A stretch of DNA of 64,000 nt from JACCZR01 sp035296565 (GCA_035296565.1 DATHAQ010000031.1:1-64000); one strand, 5' to 3'. Counted from the stretch's first letter, positions 1 to 7,677 are shown. The notes: generated by a model not told the origin, from the letters alone. A program made the numbers and translations.

Positions 1-124
1 GGAGTCGCCCCGCCGTGATGAACTCGCAATTAGGCGCGGCGAGTGCGGTCACGAGGCCGTCGATATCTCCGCGGTTGAAGGCCGCGTAGCCACGGCGTAT
101 CAGCTCCACGTTCTCCCGCGACAT
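1..124 (-). CDS. NTF2-like (SnoaL-like) protein, N-terminal part only
   Basis: Partial gene running off the left edge; about 41 residues are visible, starting MSRENVELIRRGYAAFNRGD. This N-terminus is typical of the NTF2-like/SnoaL superfamily, small alpha+beta cone proteins that bind or turn over small hydrophobic molecules, usually with unknown substrate. Its ATG lies 3 bp after the stop of the next paralogue upstream (128-538), with the same junction sequence seen in the array at 25-27 kb. It is therefore a member of a tandem, co-transcribed family. The function is unknown. Confidence 0.7.
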   Translation of the reverse strand, partial: MSRENVELIRRGYAAFNRGDIDGLVTALAAPNCEFITAGRL

Positions 125-127
125 CGC

Positions 128-538
128 CTACTCCGACAGCCCCCCGGCTTCGAGGGCTTCGCGCTTGGTGCGAAACAACGCCCACCAGGTGACCTTCCCG
201 TCGCGCACCGTGGTCGCCTGCCACATCTTCTGTTCGACTGGGACGCCGCCGAGCATCCCGACGATGCGCAGGTGCATGACCCCCCTGCCGTCGGCGCCCC
301 CGATGAGTTCGAGCACCTCCCAGCGCACATCTTGGAAGCTGGACACGACCGTCTCCCACCAGGCGCGCACCCCCTCGCGGCCTCGGAAGCTTGCCCCCTC
401 AGCCTCGGCGATCAAGGACGTGAACTCGACGTCTTCCGCCATGAGCGCCAAGAAGCGGTCTATGTCGCCCGCATTGAGCGCGTCGTAAGTGGCCTCGGCG
501 AGCGCACGCAACTCCGGGGGCACCTTCGCCTGCGACAT
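128..538 (-). CDS. NTF2-like (SnoaL-like) domain protein
   Basis: 136 residues, the normal length for a single NTF2-like domain. The helical N-terminus (LAEATYDALNAGDIDRFLAL) is followed by the curved sheet with GREGVRAWWETV and WWALFRTKREALEAGGLSE, the usual ending of this paralogue group. No catalytic dyad can be assigned with confidence. The gene is the first of a leftward array: its start lies 58 bp from the divergent 106-aa gene, and its stop lies 3 bp from the start of the next paralogue. It is probably a soluble cytoplasmic protein. The ligand is unknown. Confidence 0.8.
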   Translation of the reverse strand: MSQAKVPPELRALAEATYDALNAGDIDRFLALMAEDVEFTSLIAEAEGASFRGREGVRAWWETVVSSFQDVRWEVLELIGGADGRGVMHLRIVGMLGGVPVEQKMWQATTVRDGKVTWWALFRTKREALEAGGLSE

Positions 539-596
539 CGCCCGCCCAGTATCGCTCCTAGAAGAGGGCGTCTGGGCCTGCGGCGAGTCTTTTCCT

Positions 597-917
597 ATGG
601 AGCCCGAGGCACTCGACTACTCAGAGGCACTAGCCAAGCTGCTCGAGATGCTGAACCGCCGCGTCGAGGTAACCCTCCGCGGTGTTGGCCGGAAGCCTCC
701 ACTGTTCGTGGACTTCGAGGGAACGCTCCAGGAGGGCCAACCGATCGAGGCCGGCGAGATCGGCGTCTGGGACCCCGATGCCCTACAGCTCAGCGTCGGC
801 GACGTGAGGCTGACGCTGCACCCCGATCAGTTCGTGGATGCGATTTGGACCCCCACGCCGAGAGGCGGGTGGCTGAAGCTCGTCATGGGCACCGTGGAGA
901 TCGACTTCCACCTCTAG
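597..917 (+). CDS. Uncharacterised 106-aa protein
   Basis: I chose the ATG at 597, giving MEPEALDYSEALAKLLEML. The open frame extends back to 489, but that part lies over the divergent NTF2-like gene. The 106 residues contain a helix followed by a beta-rich part (VEVTLRGVGRKPPLFVDFEG, then LTLHPDQFVDAIW), ending TVEIDFHL. No family is recognised. A truncated second copy, close to 90% identical at DNA level by eye, sits at 27024-27185 beside the second NTF2-like array, so the gene travels with that array. It overlaps the convergent gene at 914-1216 by 4 bp. Confidence 0.7.
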   Translation: MEPEALDYSEALAKLLEMLNRRVEVTLRGVGRKPPLFVDFEGTLQEGQPIEAGEIGVWDPDALQLSVGDVRLTLHPDQFVDAIWTPTPRGGWLKLVMGTVEIDFHL

Positions 918-1216
918 CGGGCCAGCCCCCGCAGGAGGCGCACGGCCTCTACGTCGGGCAGTCGCTGGAGTGCTCGTGCGGCCTGCTCGAGCTCGCGCAG
1001 CGTGATCCCCGGGCGCTCGAGCAGCAGGCGGGCCAGCCAGCGAAGCGCCGCCCGCTCGTAGACCTCGGGGTTAGCGCGGCGAAGGAGTTCGCAGACCTCG
1101 AGGGCGTCGCGCAGCGGGACCGCCGGGAGTTCGGCCGCTGCCGCTCTTACCTGCATGAGGTTGCCGGATGCCAGGGCGCGCTTGAAACGTCCGTAAGGCG
1201 CCCCTTGGCTGGTCAC
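914..1216 (-). CDS. Conserved 100-aa helical protein of unknown function
   Basis: A helical protein with YGRFKRALASGNL near the N-terminus and ERAALRWLARLLLERP in the middle. From memory of the style, similar small proteins are common on actinobacterial elements and chromosomes, without known function. The start is uncertain: GTG at 1216 gives VTSQGAPYGRF, while the frame remains open to a TTG at 1285. A LexA-like box (1215-1230) overlaps the GTG, which would favour damage-responsive control if the upstream start is used. Coding runs convergent to the 106-aa gene. Confidence 0.6.
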   Translation of the reverse strand: MTSQGAPYGRFKRALASGNLMQVRAAAAELPAVPLRDALEVCELLRRANPEVYERAALRWLARLLLERPGITLRELEQAARALQRLPDVEAVRLLRGLAR

Positions 1217-1230
1217 GAACGTATGTTCGC
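1215..1230. promoter_or_regulatory. Possible SOS (LexA) box
   Basis: The 16-mer ACGAACGTATGTTCGC is CGAAC-N4-GTTCG, matching the actinobacterial/Bacillus-type LexA consensus CGAAC-N4-GTTCG exactly in the core. It sits in the divergent region between the leftward 100-aa gene and the rightward DUF2510/DUF4352 gene. On a mobile element, an SOS box would be meaningful. A single short palindrome in GC-rich DNA can arise by chance. Confidence 0.4.
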
Positions 1231-1319
1231 ATGAGGCAGTGGCCCTTGCGCCGTCGCCGTGACCGGACTTAGGGTCGCCCAGCAAGTAAGGGAGAAAACC
1301 GTGGCAGGGGGGTTCGATA

Positions 1320-1997
1320 GTGAATGCACCGCAGCAGCCACCCGGGTGGTACCAAGACCCGGAAGGCCCGGGACAGCGTTACTGGGACGGCGTCCAGTGG
1401 ACAGAGCAACGGGCCCCGCACCAGCAGAAGAGCAACACCGGGCGAAACTGCCTGATCGCGGGCCTCGTGATCTTGGGGGTGATCGTGGTGGGGGTCGTCG
1501 GCTGCGTAGCCCTCGTCGGCACCTCGACTACCACCGACGAGCCCGATGTCGAGAAGGGCAGCGGCAACGGAGGAGGCGGTGGCGGCAGCGGAGGGAAGGT
1601 CGCCTCAGTCGGAGACAGGTTGACCCTGACCGGTACCACCTACCAGGTGACGAAGGTCAAGACGGCCTCGCGCGTCGGTGACCAGTACACGGGCACTAAG
1701 GCCAGCGGGAGGTTCGTCGTCGTAACGATGTGCTTGACGAACAGAAAAGAGGAGCCGGCCACCATCTCCGAGGACGCGATGCGTCTGATCGGGGGCAACG
1801 GCAAGAACTACTCCACCTCTGATGAGGCGATCGCGGCCTTCCCGGACCAGACCTTCCTCTTGGAGGAGATCCAACCCGACAACAAGGAATGCGGCAAGCT
1901 GGTCTACGACATCCCCAGGGGGGCAGTGTCGGGCTCGAAGATAGAGGTGAGCGACCTGTTCTCCGACTCGAAGGGTCAGATCAAGCTCGGGCTCTGA
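1320..1997 (+). CDS. DUF2510 - TM - DUF4352 surface protein
   Basis: 225 residues. Residues 1-35 carry the DUF2510 signature (PPGWYQDPEGPGQRYWDGVQWTEQ without break), a short Trp-rich domain of actinobacterial membrane proteins. A membrane segment follows at about 43-65 (CLIAGLVILGVIVVGVVGCVALVG), then a Gly/Ser linker, then a DUF4352 immunoglobulin-like domain from about residue 95 (VGDRLTLTGTTYQVTKVKTA, later GRFVVVTMCLTNR and ELQP-type strand). The C-terminal domain should face outside. The function of the family is unknown. It stands alone between two short orphan genes. Confidence 0.85.
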   Translation: MNAPQQPPGWYQDPEGPGQRYWDGVQWTEQRAPHQQKSNTGRNCLIAGLVILGVIVVGVVGCVALVGTSTTTDEPDVEKGSGNGGGGGGSGGKVASVGDRLTLTGTTYQVTKVKTASRVGDQYTGTKASGRFVVVTMCLTNRKEEPATISEDAMRLIGGNGKNYSTSDEAIAAFPDQTFLLEEIQPDNKECGKLVYDIPRGAVSGSKIEVSDLFSDSKGQIKLGL

Positions 1998-2167
1998 GCC
2001 GAAGAGAGAGGGGCCGTGGAGAACGTCCTAGTTTGCGGTAAGGGTTGTGGAAGGCCCGAGGATCCGAGCGGCGGCGTCCCGAGAGGGGCGCCGTTCGCCG
2101 TCCAAGGGCCGGCTTCCTCACCGCGGCGAACGCGGCGGCCGACAGCGTATGGTGGAGCTACCTACGG

Positions 2168-2596
2168 ATGAAGCGACACTGCGAGAACTGCGGACAACGG
2201 TTCTGGCTTGCCGAGTATCTACGGCGCACGGGGTACCAGCTGCCGACGAATACGCCCGCTTGCCCTTCGTGCCATGCGCCGGTTGGAGTGACGCCGCTCT
2301 ATGAGGGCTTCCTCTGCGCTCTGTGGACGCTTGCGTTCACGCTCGTGGCGTCGGCGCTGGGAGTGGTTGGGTTGGCAGCGGCACCGAGCGCCGACGTCAG
2401 TGACGCGCTCGCCGTGCCAGCCGTGGGCGTGGGTCTCGCTTTCGTGTTCGTGCTGGGCGGGGTCGTTGGGTCAGTATCTCTACGCCCGACTAGGCCGTCC
2501 GCAGTCATCCCGAGTGCGGAGACATCGCGCGCCGGTGAAGCCGCGGCAGATGCGGTCGAGAGCGGTCAGGAGGGGTCGAAGCCTCCGCATCCTTAA
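2168..2596 (+). CDS. Zinc-ribbon membrane protein
   Basis: 142 residues from the ATG at 2168. The frame is open further upstream, but codon content there is poor. The N-terminus MKRHCENCGQRFWL has a CxxC, and a second CxxC (ACPSCHAPVG) lies about 25 residues on, together a four-Cys zinc ribbon. Two hydrophobic segments follow (around LCALWTLAFTLVASALGVVG and VPAVGVGLAFVFVLGGVVG), then a polar tail. It looks like a small two-pass membrane protein with a cytosolic zinc ribbon. No specific function is recognised. Confidence 0.6.
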   Translation: MKRHCENCGQRFWLAEYLRRTGYQLPTNTPACPSCHAPVGVTPLYEGFLCALWTLAFTLVASALGVVGLAAAPSADVSDALAVPAVGVGLAFVFVLGGVVGSVSLRPTRPSAVIPSAETSRAGEAAADAVESGQEGSKPPHP

Positions 2597-2771
2597 GGGA
2601 CAATCTGGATCACGCCCCCTCGCCTGTGCTTCGCTGCGACGCAGAAGACGCACTTGCGTAAAAAGCCTCCGACGTTCCAGAGACTTCCTGAACGAGGGTG
2701 ACCGAAGGCTCCGATCCCGGCTGTAAGTTCGGTCGGGATAGTCCCCGAGCCTCATACCGGAGTGGTGCCTC

Positions 2772-2975
2772 ATGCCAGCGCAGCTCTATCTCACAAGCGG
2801 TGAAACGTTCGGCCTTGTCGAGGAGGCCGAGGCCGCACGAGAAACAGTCGACCAGTCGGGCGAGTACTGGTGCCGTCTCGAGGTCGCGGCAGGCCGACAC
2901 GTCTGGGTCAGGCCCCAGCAGGTCGCCGCGATCCTCGAAACTCCCAGCCGGACCCCGCAGGGCACATTCGCTTAG
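2772..2975 (+). CDS. Small hypothetical protein (67 aa)
   Basis: MPAQLYLTSGETFGLVEEAE starts a compact protein with a beta-rich look, ending in WVRPQQVAAILETP. This resembles small proteins in which residues after a strand set contact nucleic acid or a partner, but no family can be named. It lies upstream of the integrase leader on element 1. The 2597-2771 stretch before it shows no convincing gene. Confidence 0.5.
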   Translation: MPAQLYLTSGETFGLVEEAEAARETVDQSGEYWCRLEVAAGRHVWVRPQQVAAILETPSRTPQGTFA

Positions 2976-3038
2976 CGGGCGGCATCTGTTCGTTGCGCTC
3001 AGCCGATCGGCTGGGATAGGGTGTCCTTACACCTAAGC

Positions 3039-3068
3039 GCCCCCGCACCGCTTGCAACGGCCGGGGGC
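3039..3068 (+). promoter_or_regulatory. Hairpin in the integrase 1 leader
   Basis: A 7-bp perfect stem, GCCCCCG (3039-3045) with CGGGGGC (3062-3068), has no T run, so it is not a typical terminator. The integrase 2 leader has a hairpin in the same place with a different stem sequence (27667-27697). Both are followed by the same block containing GGCACCGGAGGGATTAGCTC. Confidence 0.45.
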
Positions 3069-3163
3069 ATGGCACCGGAGGGATTAGCTCCGATGCGCCG
3101 CGGAATCTACTTCCGCGACCTTCGCCGCCGCCCGCCCGGTGCTCCGACAGAGAGGAGCACCAC

Positions 3164-3208
3164 ATGAAGCTCATCGTCACGCGCTACGTGCTGGGGAGGG
3201 TCTACTGA
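3164..3208 (+). CDS. 14-codon leader ORF coupled to integrase 1
   Basis: ATG at 3164 encodes MKLIVTRYVLGRVY and ends in a TGA that shares its A with the integrase ATG (TGATG). A good ribosome-binding site (GAGGAG, six bases upstream) precedes it. Element 2 has the same arrangement (27791-27835, MKLIDTRDVLERVA) with the same length and the same TGATG overlap. This argues for a translated leader that couples to integrase translation rather than a chance ORF. Confidence 0.5.
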   Translation: MKLIVTRYVLGRVY

Positions 3209-4482
3209 TGGCCCGCAAGGCGACCGGCGCCGTCGTCGAACGCCAAGGCGCAAAGGGCAAGGCGTTCGCCCTTCGCTTCCGCGCCTACGGGAAACGCGAG
3301 TACCTGACTCTCGGCACGGACGCCGAGGGCTGGACGCGGGCTCGCGCCGAAGAGGAGCTGGAGAACACGCTCGCGGACGTTCGCCGGGGTATCTGGCGAC
3401 CGGGAAAGCAGGAGGTGGCGGAGCCTCCGCCTGATCCGACGTTCCATGAGTTCGCGTCTGAGTGGTACGCCGCGAGGGAGCCCGAGCTGGCGGCCCGCAC
3501 GCAGGTCGACTACCGCTGGCGCCTCTCCAGCCACCTGCTGCCGTTCTTCGCCAAGCATCGGCTGTCGCAGATCACCGTCGAGGAAGTTGATCGCTACCGC
3601 ACGGCAAAGGTGCGGGAGCGCGATGCGAAGCGTCGGGCTAGGGCGGCTGGCGACAAAGAGGTCGGACGGCCGCTCTCGAACTCCACGGTCAACATGACGC
3701 TCACTCTGCTGGGCGCCATCCTGGAGACGGCGGTGGAGTACGGGCACCTCCCGGCGAACCCAGCGCGGGGGAAACGTCGCAGGCTCAAGCAAGAGGAGCC
3801 GACGAGGAGCTTCCTACAACCCGAGCAGGTGCAGGCGCTGATCGCTGCTGCGGGCGGGATCGACGACGATCGCCGCGACCAGGGTTGGCGCAAGCCCCTG
3901 ATAGCCACGCTCTGTCTCGCGGGCCTCCGCATCAGCGAGGCGATGGATCTGCGCTGGCGCCACCTCGACCTGTCGGGCGCGACGCTGCGCGTGGCGGGCT
4001 CAAAGACCGACGCCGGCGTGCGGGGCGTCGAACTCACCCCAGCGCTTCGGGAACTCTTGGCCGAGTACCGAGCCCGAGCCACCTATGCGAGCCCGGACGA
4101 TTTCGTGTTCCCCACCCGGACCGGCAGGCGGAACAGCGACAGCAACATCCGGAACCGGCTCCTCGTCAAGGCCACCGAACGGGCCGACGCCAAGCTCGAG
4201 GAGGACGGGAGCGCCCCAATGCCGGAGGGCGTGACCCCACACTCGCTGCGCCGGACATTTATCTCGATTCTCCTGGCGACAGGTGCCGACCCCCGATACG
4301 TCATGGGACAGGTCGGGCACACCGATCCGTCAATGACGCTGCGCGTCTACGCCCAAGTCATCCGCTCGGGCAAGGACTACGGGACCAAGGTGGACATCCT
4401 CGTCGGGGCTGGTCATTGGGCACGAACGGGCACAAGCCCAGCCGGATTACCGCTGGAGAACGGCCGCTCGACCGTCGCCTGA
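3208..4482 (+). CDS. int: Tyrosine recombinase (integrase) of element 1
   Basis: 424 residues from ATG 3208, which has GGGGAGG about 8 bases upstream inside the leader ORF. Domains: arm-binding N-terminus (1-75, VERQGAKGKAFALRFRAYG), SAM-like core-binding domain (about 90-200, FHEFASEWYAAREPEL to ETAVEYGHLPANPARG), and catalytic domain. Catalytic residues visible: Arg in CLAGLRISEAMDLRW, HSLRR (His-x-x-Arg), GHTD, and Tyr in LRVYAQV. It integrates DNA at the adjacent tRNA-Gly. The first 75 residues are almost identical to integrase 2; the rest diverges. Confidence 0.95.
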   Translation: MARKATGAVVERQGAKGKAFALRFRAYGKREYLTLGTDAEGWTRARAEEELENTLADVRRGIWRPGKQEVAEPPPDPTFHEFASEWYAAREPELAARTQVDYRWRLSSHLLPFFAKHRLSQITVEEVDRYRTAKVRERDAKRRARAAGDKEVGRPLSNSTVNMTLTLLGAILETAVEYGHLPANPARGKRRRLKQEEPTRSFLQPEQVQALIAAAGGIDDDRRDQGWRKPLIATLCLAGLRISEAMDLRWRHLDLSGATLRVAGSKTDAGVRGVELTPALRELLAEYRARATYASPDDFVFPTRTGRRNSDSNIRNRLLVKATERADAKLEEDGSAPMPEGVTPHSLRRTFISILLATGADPRYVMGQVGHTDPSMTLRVYAQVIRSGKDYGTKVDILVGAGHWARTGTSPAGLPLENGRSTVA

Positions 4483-4489
4483 CCCGAGA

Positions 4490-4512
4490 AAACCCCGCCG
4501 GAGCGGGGCTTT
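4490..4512. terminator. Bidirectional terminator between integrase 1 and tRNA-Gly
   Basis: CCCCGC (4493-4498), loop CGGA, GCGGGG (4503-4508), with A residues before and TTT after, so it can end both the integrase transcript and the leftward tRNA-Gly transcript. Confidence 0.75.
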
Positions 4513-4519
4513 CACTCAA

Positions 4520-4593
4520 AGCGGCTGATGGGATTCGAACCCACGACCTTCTGCATGGCAAGCAGACGCTCTAGCCAACTGAGCTACAGCCGC
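4520..4593 (-). tRNA. tRNA-Gly(GCC)
   Basis: Complete cloverleaf on the minus strand: acceptor GCGGCTG/CAGCCGC, D-arm GCTC/GAGC, anticodon loop TTGCCAT between TCTGC and GCAGA (anticodon GCC), and T-arm GTGGG-TTCGAAT-CCCAT. CCA is not encoded. Its 3' end faces integrase 1, so it is the probable attachment site of element 1. Confidence 0.95.
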
Positions 4594-4624
4594 GCGAGCC
4601 GCCGAGTATAGGCGCCGCGAGACC

Positions 4625-4645
4625 GTATACACCCGGGGGGTATAC
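4625..4645 (+). promoter_or_regulatory. CsoR-type operator
   Basis: A 21-bp near-perfect palindrome, GTATAC-ACCC-G-GGGG-GTATAC, with a central G/C tract flanked by AT-containing arms. This is the classic pattern of CsoR/RcnR-family operators. It ends 9 bp before the csoR ATG, so TATACC (4641-4646) may be the -10 element of a leaderless, autoregulated transcript. Confidence 0.75.
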
Positions 4646-4654
4646 CCTCAGCAC

Positions 4655-4948
4655 ATGGCCACCGCACAGGCTCGCGGCTACAGTGCTACCAAGGACCAGC
4701 TCGCCGACCGCCTCACCCGTATCGAGGGGCAGGTGCGCGGCATCGGCCGCATGGTCGAAGAGGAGCGTTACTGCATCGACGTGCTCACCCAGATCTCGGC
4801 CGTGCAGGCGGCGCTCGACAAGGTGGCGCTGGGGCTGCTGGACGCCCACGCGCGCAGCTGCGTGGTGGGGATCGAGGACGAGGAGCTGCGCGCCGAACGC
4901 ACCAAGGAGCTCATGGCTGCGGTGGGCCGGCTCAGCCGCCGGGGCTGA
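4655..4948 (+). CDS. csoR: CsoR-family metal-sensing repressor
   Basis: 97 residues, the normal length for this all-helical tetrameric repressor. The signature RLTRIEGQVRGIGRMVEEERYC is present, and the copper ligands are intact as Cys40, His65 and Cys69, with the spacing of the Cys36-His61-Cys65 set of Mycobacterium CsoR. Copper(I) sensing is therefore likely. It represses from the operator at 4625-4645 and so controls itself. No copper exporter or chaperone is adjacent, so its other targets must lie elsewhere. It overlaps the convergent gene at 4932-5996 by 17 bp. Confidence 0.9.
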   Translation: MATAQARGYSATKDQLADRLTRIEGQVRGIGRMVEEERYCIDVLTQISAVQAALDKVALGLLDAHARSCVVGIEDEELRAERTKELMAAVGRLSRRG

Positions 4949-5996
4949 CCAGCTCGAGCGACGCGCCCAAGCGCTCCACAGCGGCTGCGAGCTGCGAGCG
5001 CTCGGGTGGCGTGAGCTCGGCGAACAGCGTGGCCTGGAGGGTGGTCGTGCCGCGCAGCACGGTGCGCCTCCAGCTGCCCACCCACTCGCCGTCGATGAGA
5101 ATGGGACGCTCGAGCATTCCCTCCTGGGCAGGCGGCTCGCGCGGCACCATGCGCAGGTCCTTGTAGCTCACTCCGAGCTCGTCGTACATCGGGACCAGGT
5201 GGCAGCCTGCGGTCCGGACTTCGGGCCCCGAAAGCGAGGCGTACCAGGGTGTTCCGTCCCCGTCCTGCGCGCGGGCGAGGTCGTCGCCTACCAATTCGAG
5301 GCCACGGCGGGCCTGGGTGACGGTGAGGCCCGACCACCAGGAGAAGTCCCTGACGGTGGCGGGACCGTGGCTGGTGAAGTAGCGACGGGTCAGCTCCGCC
5401 AGCGCCTCGTCGGCCTCGAGCTCGCGTGCCGCCGGCGCTCGCTGCGAAAGCAGCGAGTAGGTGTGCTGCTTGCCACGCCGCGGGCCGCTGCAGACCAATC
5501 CCTCGAGCTCCGCGTACATCACCAGGTGGGCAAGACGAACGCCCCGGGGCTCCTCGACGCCAGCCGCGGCCAGCGCGTCGCCCAGCTCCCTGCGCGTGCG
5601 CGGCTCGCCGTCAGCAAGTACCGCGCCCAGGGTTTCCTGGCTGCGAGCTATGACCGCCTCGTCCATGCCCACCCGGCCGTAGACGTAGCGGTTGGCCTGG
5701 TGCACGCGAGGGGCCGTGAGAGCCAGGAGCCAGCGGATGTCCCGGGCGCCCACGAAGTGCCAGGTGGGGCGCAGGACGTGGGTACGCAGGATCTCTCCGC
5801 GCGCGAAGGCGTCCTCCACTTCCGCATCCGTGCAGCCGCGCACGCGCTCGGCAAGCGACCTCTTGGCCTCGGCGAACTCCTGGGCCTGCACCGCCCCCAG
5901 GTGCGCGACGGCCTCGGCGGGCGTCGAGAACCCCTCGCCGGCCAACCCCTGTTCGTGCATGCGCCGGCGGACTACGGCGAGGCGGTCGAGGTCCAC
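4932..5996 (-). CDS. Winged-helix DNA-binding protein (AlkZ/HTH_42 family)
   Basis: 354 residues from GTG 5996 (VDLDRLAVVRRRMHEQGL). Upstream codons of the frame overlap the divergent carboxyltransferase start, so this later start is preferred. The protein has the three tandem winged-helix layout of the HTH_42/AlkZ family: GAVQAQEF and RPTWHFVG near the N-terminus, LMYAELEGLVCSG in the middle, and RPILIDGEWVGSWRRTV near the end. AlkZ relatives are DNA glycosylases acting on crosslinks or alkylated bases. Many actinobacterial members are uncharacterised, so a repair role is an inference. Confidence 0.8.
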   Translation of the reverse strand: MDLDRLAVVRRRMHEQGLAGEGFSTPAEAVAHLGAVQAQEFAEAKRSLAERVRGCTDAEVEDAFARGEILRTHVLRPTWHFVGARDIRWLLALTAPRVHQANRYVYGRVGMDEAVIARSQETLGAVLADGEPRTRRELGDALAAAGVEEPRGVRLAHLVMYAELEGLVCSGPRRGKQHTYSLLSQRAPAARELEADEALAELTRRYFTSHGPATVRDFSWWSGLTVTQARRGLELVGDDLARAQDGDGTPWYASLSGPEVRTAGCHLVPMYDELGVSYKDLRMVPREPPAQEGMLERPILIDGEWVGSWRRTVLRGTTTLQATLFAELTPPERSQLAAAVERLGASLELVSPGG

Positions 5997-6022
5997 GTCC
6001 GGGCGGACCCTAGCCTGAGGGC

Positions 6023-7555
6023 GTGCCCGAGCCACGAGACGATCTGGCCGACCTGCTTCGCCGCCGGAGGCCGACCGAGGACGCCGCCCGCCCCGACGGG
6101 GTCGCACGCCGCCACGGAGCCGGCGGCCGCACCGCGCGGGAGAACGTGGCCGACCTAGTCGACCCTGGATCGTGGGTCGAGTACGGCCGGCTGGCGATTG
6201 CCGCCCAGCGCCAGCGGCGCGGCCACGACGACCTGGTCGCCAATACCCCCGCCGACGGCCTCCTCGCCGGCACGGCCCGGGTGGACGGCAACCCGTGCGC
6301 GGTGCTCGCCTACGACTACACGGTGCTCGCGGGCACGCAGGGGATCACCGGGCACGCCAAGAAGGACCGGCTGTTCGAGCTGATCGAGCGGATGAAGCTG
6401 CCCGTCGTCTTCTTCGCCGAGGGCGGCGGTGGGCGCCCGGGGGACACCGACTTCCCGTCGGTCTCCTGGCTGCACGCCCGGGCTTTCGCGCTGTGGGCGC
6501 GCCTGTCGGGCCAGGTCCCGCGCGTTTCCATCGTGAAGGGGCGCTGCTTCGCCGGCAACGCGGTGATCGCCGGTTGCTCCGACGTGGTCATCGCCACCGA
6601 GGACGCCTCGATCGGCATGGGCGGGCCGGCGATGATCGCCGGCGGCGGGTTGGGTGACGTCCCGCCGGACGAGATCGGGCCGGTGTCGGTGCAGGAGCCC
6701 AACGGCGTGCTGGACGTCGTAGTGGCCGACGAGGCTGAGGCGGTGGGGGTCGCCAAGCGGGTGATGAGCTACTTCGCGGGGCCCACGGCGCCCGGGCGGG
6801 CGGCGGACCAGGCGGGGCTGCGCGACCTCGTGCCCGAGCGCGAGCGTCGCGCCTACAAGGTGCTCCCGATCATCGAGGCGCTCAGCGATGAGGGCTCGGT
6901 CACCGTCCTGCGCGAGCGCTTCGCCCGCGAGCTGGTGACCGCGCTGGTGCGCATCGAAGGACGCCCGGTCGGTGTGATCGCCAACGACACGCGCCACATG
7001 GCCGGCGCGGTGACCAGCGACGCCTCCGACAAGGCCGCGCGCTTCCTGCAGCTGTGCGACTCCTTCGGCCTGCCGGTCGTCTCGCTGGTCGACACGCCGG
7101 GGTTCATGGTGGGGACGAAGGCGGAGGCCACCGGTCTGGTTCGGCACGCCTCGCGGCTGCTCGTGGCCGGTGCGGCGCTGAGCGTGCCGCTCATCGCCGT
7201 GGTCCTGCGGCGAGGCTACGGCCTGGGGGCCCAGGCCATGTTGGGCGGGAGCCTGCACGAGCCGCTGCTGACGGTCGCGTGGCCCAGCGCCCACCTGGGG
7301 CCGATGGGCTTGGAGGGCGCAGTGCGGCTGGGGCTGCGCAAGGAGCTGGAGGCCATCGAGGACGAAGAGGAGCGCGAGCAGCGCGTGCGCGAGTACACGG
7401 CAGCCGCCCAGGAGAACGCGAAGGCGGTCGGCGCGGCCGAGTTGTTCGAGCTCGACGACGTGATCGACCCGGCCGAGACGCGCGGCCTGATAGCCGCCAC
7501 GCTCCAGGCCGCGGGACCGCCGCGTCCGACCAGCCGGCCAGTCGATACCTGGTGA
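6023..7555 (+). CDS. Acyl-CoA carboxylase carboxyltransferase subunit
   Basis: 510 residues from GTG 6023, a normal size for the biotin-dependent carboxyltransferase beta-type family (acetyl/propionyl-CoA carboxylase). Crotonase-like folds are visible in both halves: N-terminal KKDRLFELIERMKLPVVFF and GRCFAGNAVIAGCSDVVIAT, with an oxyanion-type SIGMGGPAMI; C-terminal NDTRHMAGAVTSDASDKAAR, VSLVDTPGFMVG and RRGYGLGAQAM. It transfers the carboxyl group from carboxybiotin to an acyl-CoA. No biotin carboxylase or BCCP gene is adjacent, so its partner is elsewhere and the acyl-CoA preference is unknown. Confidence 0.9.
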   Translation: MPEPRDDLADLLRRRRPTEDAARPDGVARRHGAGGRTARENVADLVDPGSWVEYGRLAIAAQRQRRGHDDLVANTPADGLLAGTARVDGNPCAVLAYDYTVLAGTQGITGHAKKDRLFELIERMKLPVVFFAEGGGGRPGDTDFPSVSWLHARAFALWARLSGQVPRVSIVKGRCFAGNAVIAGCSDVVIATEDASIGMGGPAMIAGGGLGDVPPDEIGPVSVQEPNGVLDVVVADEAEAVGVAKRVMSYFAGPTAPGRAADQAGLRDLVPERERRAYKVLPIIEALSDEGSVTVLRERFARELVTALVRIEGRPVGVIANDTRHMAGAVTSDASDKAARFLQLCDSFGLPVVSLVDTPGFMVGTKAEATGLVRHASRLLVAGAALSVPLIAVVLRRGYGLGAQAMLGGSLHEPLLTVAWPSAHLGPMGLEGAVRLGLRKELEAIEDEEEREQRVREYTAAAQENAKAVGAAELFELDDVIDPAETRGLIAATLQAAGPPRPTSRPVDTW

Positions 7556-7606
7556 TGCGCGGCGCCGGTCGCAGCCCGGCCCGGCGCTAGCCTCTCGGCA
7601 CCCTCC

Positions 7607-7677
7607 GGCGCCGTGGCGGAGTGGCTACGCAGCGGCCTGCAAAGCCGTTTACACCGGTTCGATTCCGGTCGGCGCCT
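7607..7677 (+). tRNA. tRNA-Cys(GCA)
   Basis: Complete cloverleaf: acceptor GGCGCCG/CGGCGCC, anticodon loop CTGCAAA flanked by GCGGC and GCCGT (anticodon GCA), T-arm ACCGG-TTCGATT-CCGGT, discriminator T. CCA is not encoded. Confidence 0.95.

Larger units (their letters stand above)
1..4559. mobile_element. Integrative element 1 (right part), next to tRNA-Gly
   Basis: This is the right-hand portion of an integrative element whose left end is outside the window. It holds an NTF2-like array, small orphan genes and a tyrosine integrase that ends 37 bp before the 3' end of tRNA-Gly(GCC), the usual layout of tRNA-targeting elements. The internal arrangement (NTF2-like genes, divergent 106-aa gene, orphan genes, integrase leader, integrase, bidirectional terminator, tRNA) mirrors the right end of element 2. 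The attL copy of the tRNA-Gly 3' end cannot be seen here, so the boundary is inferred. Confidence 0.65.

Noticed and set aside
6155..7294. 379-codon minus-strand frame
   Set aside because: Antisense shadow of the carboxyltransferase, His/Arg-rich composition without domains.
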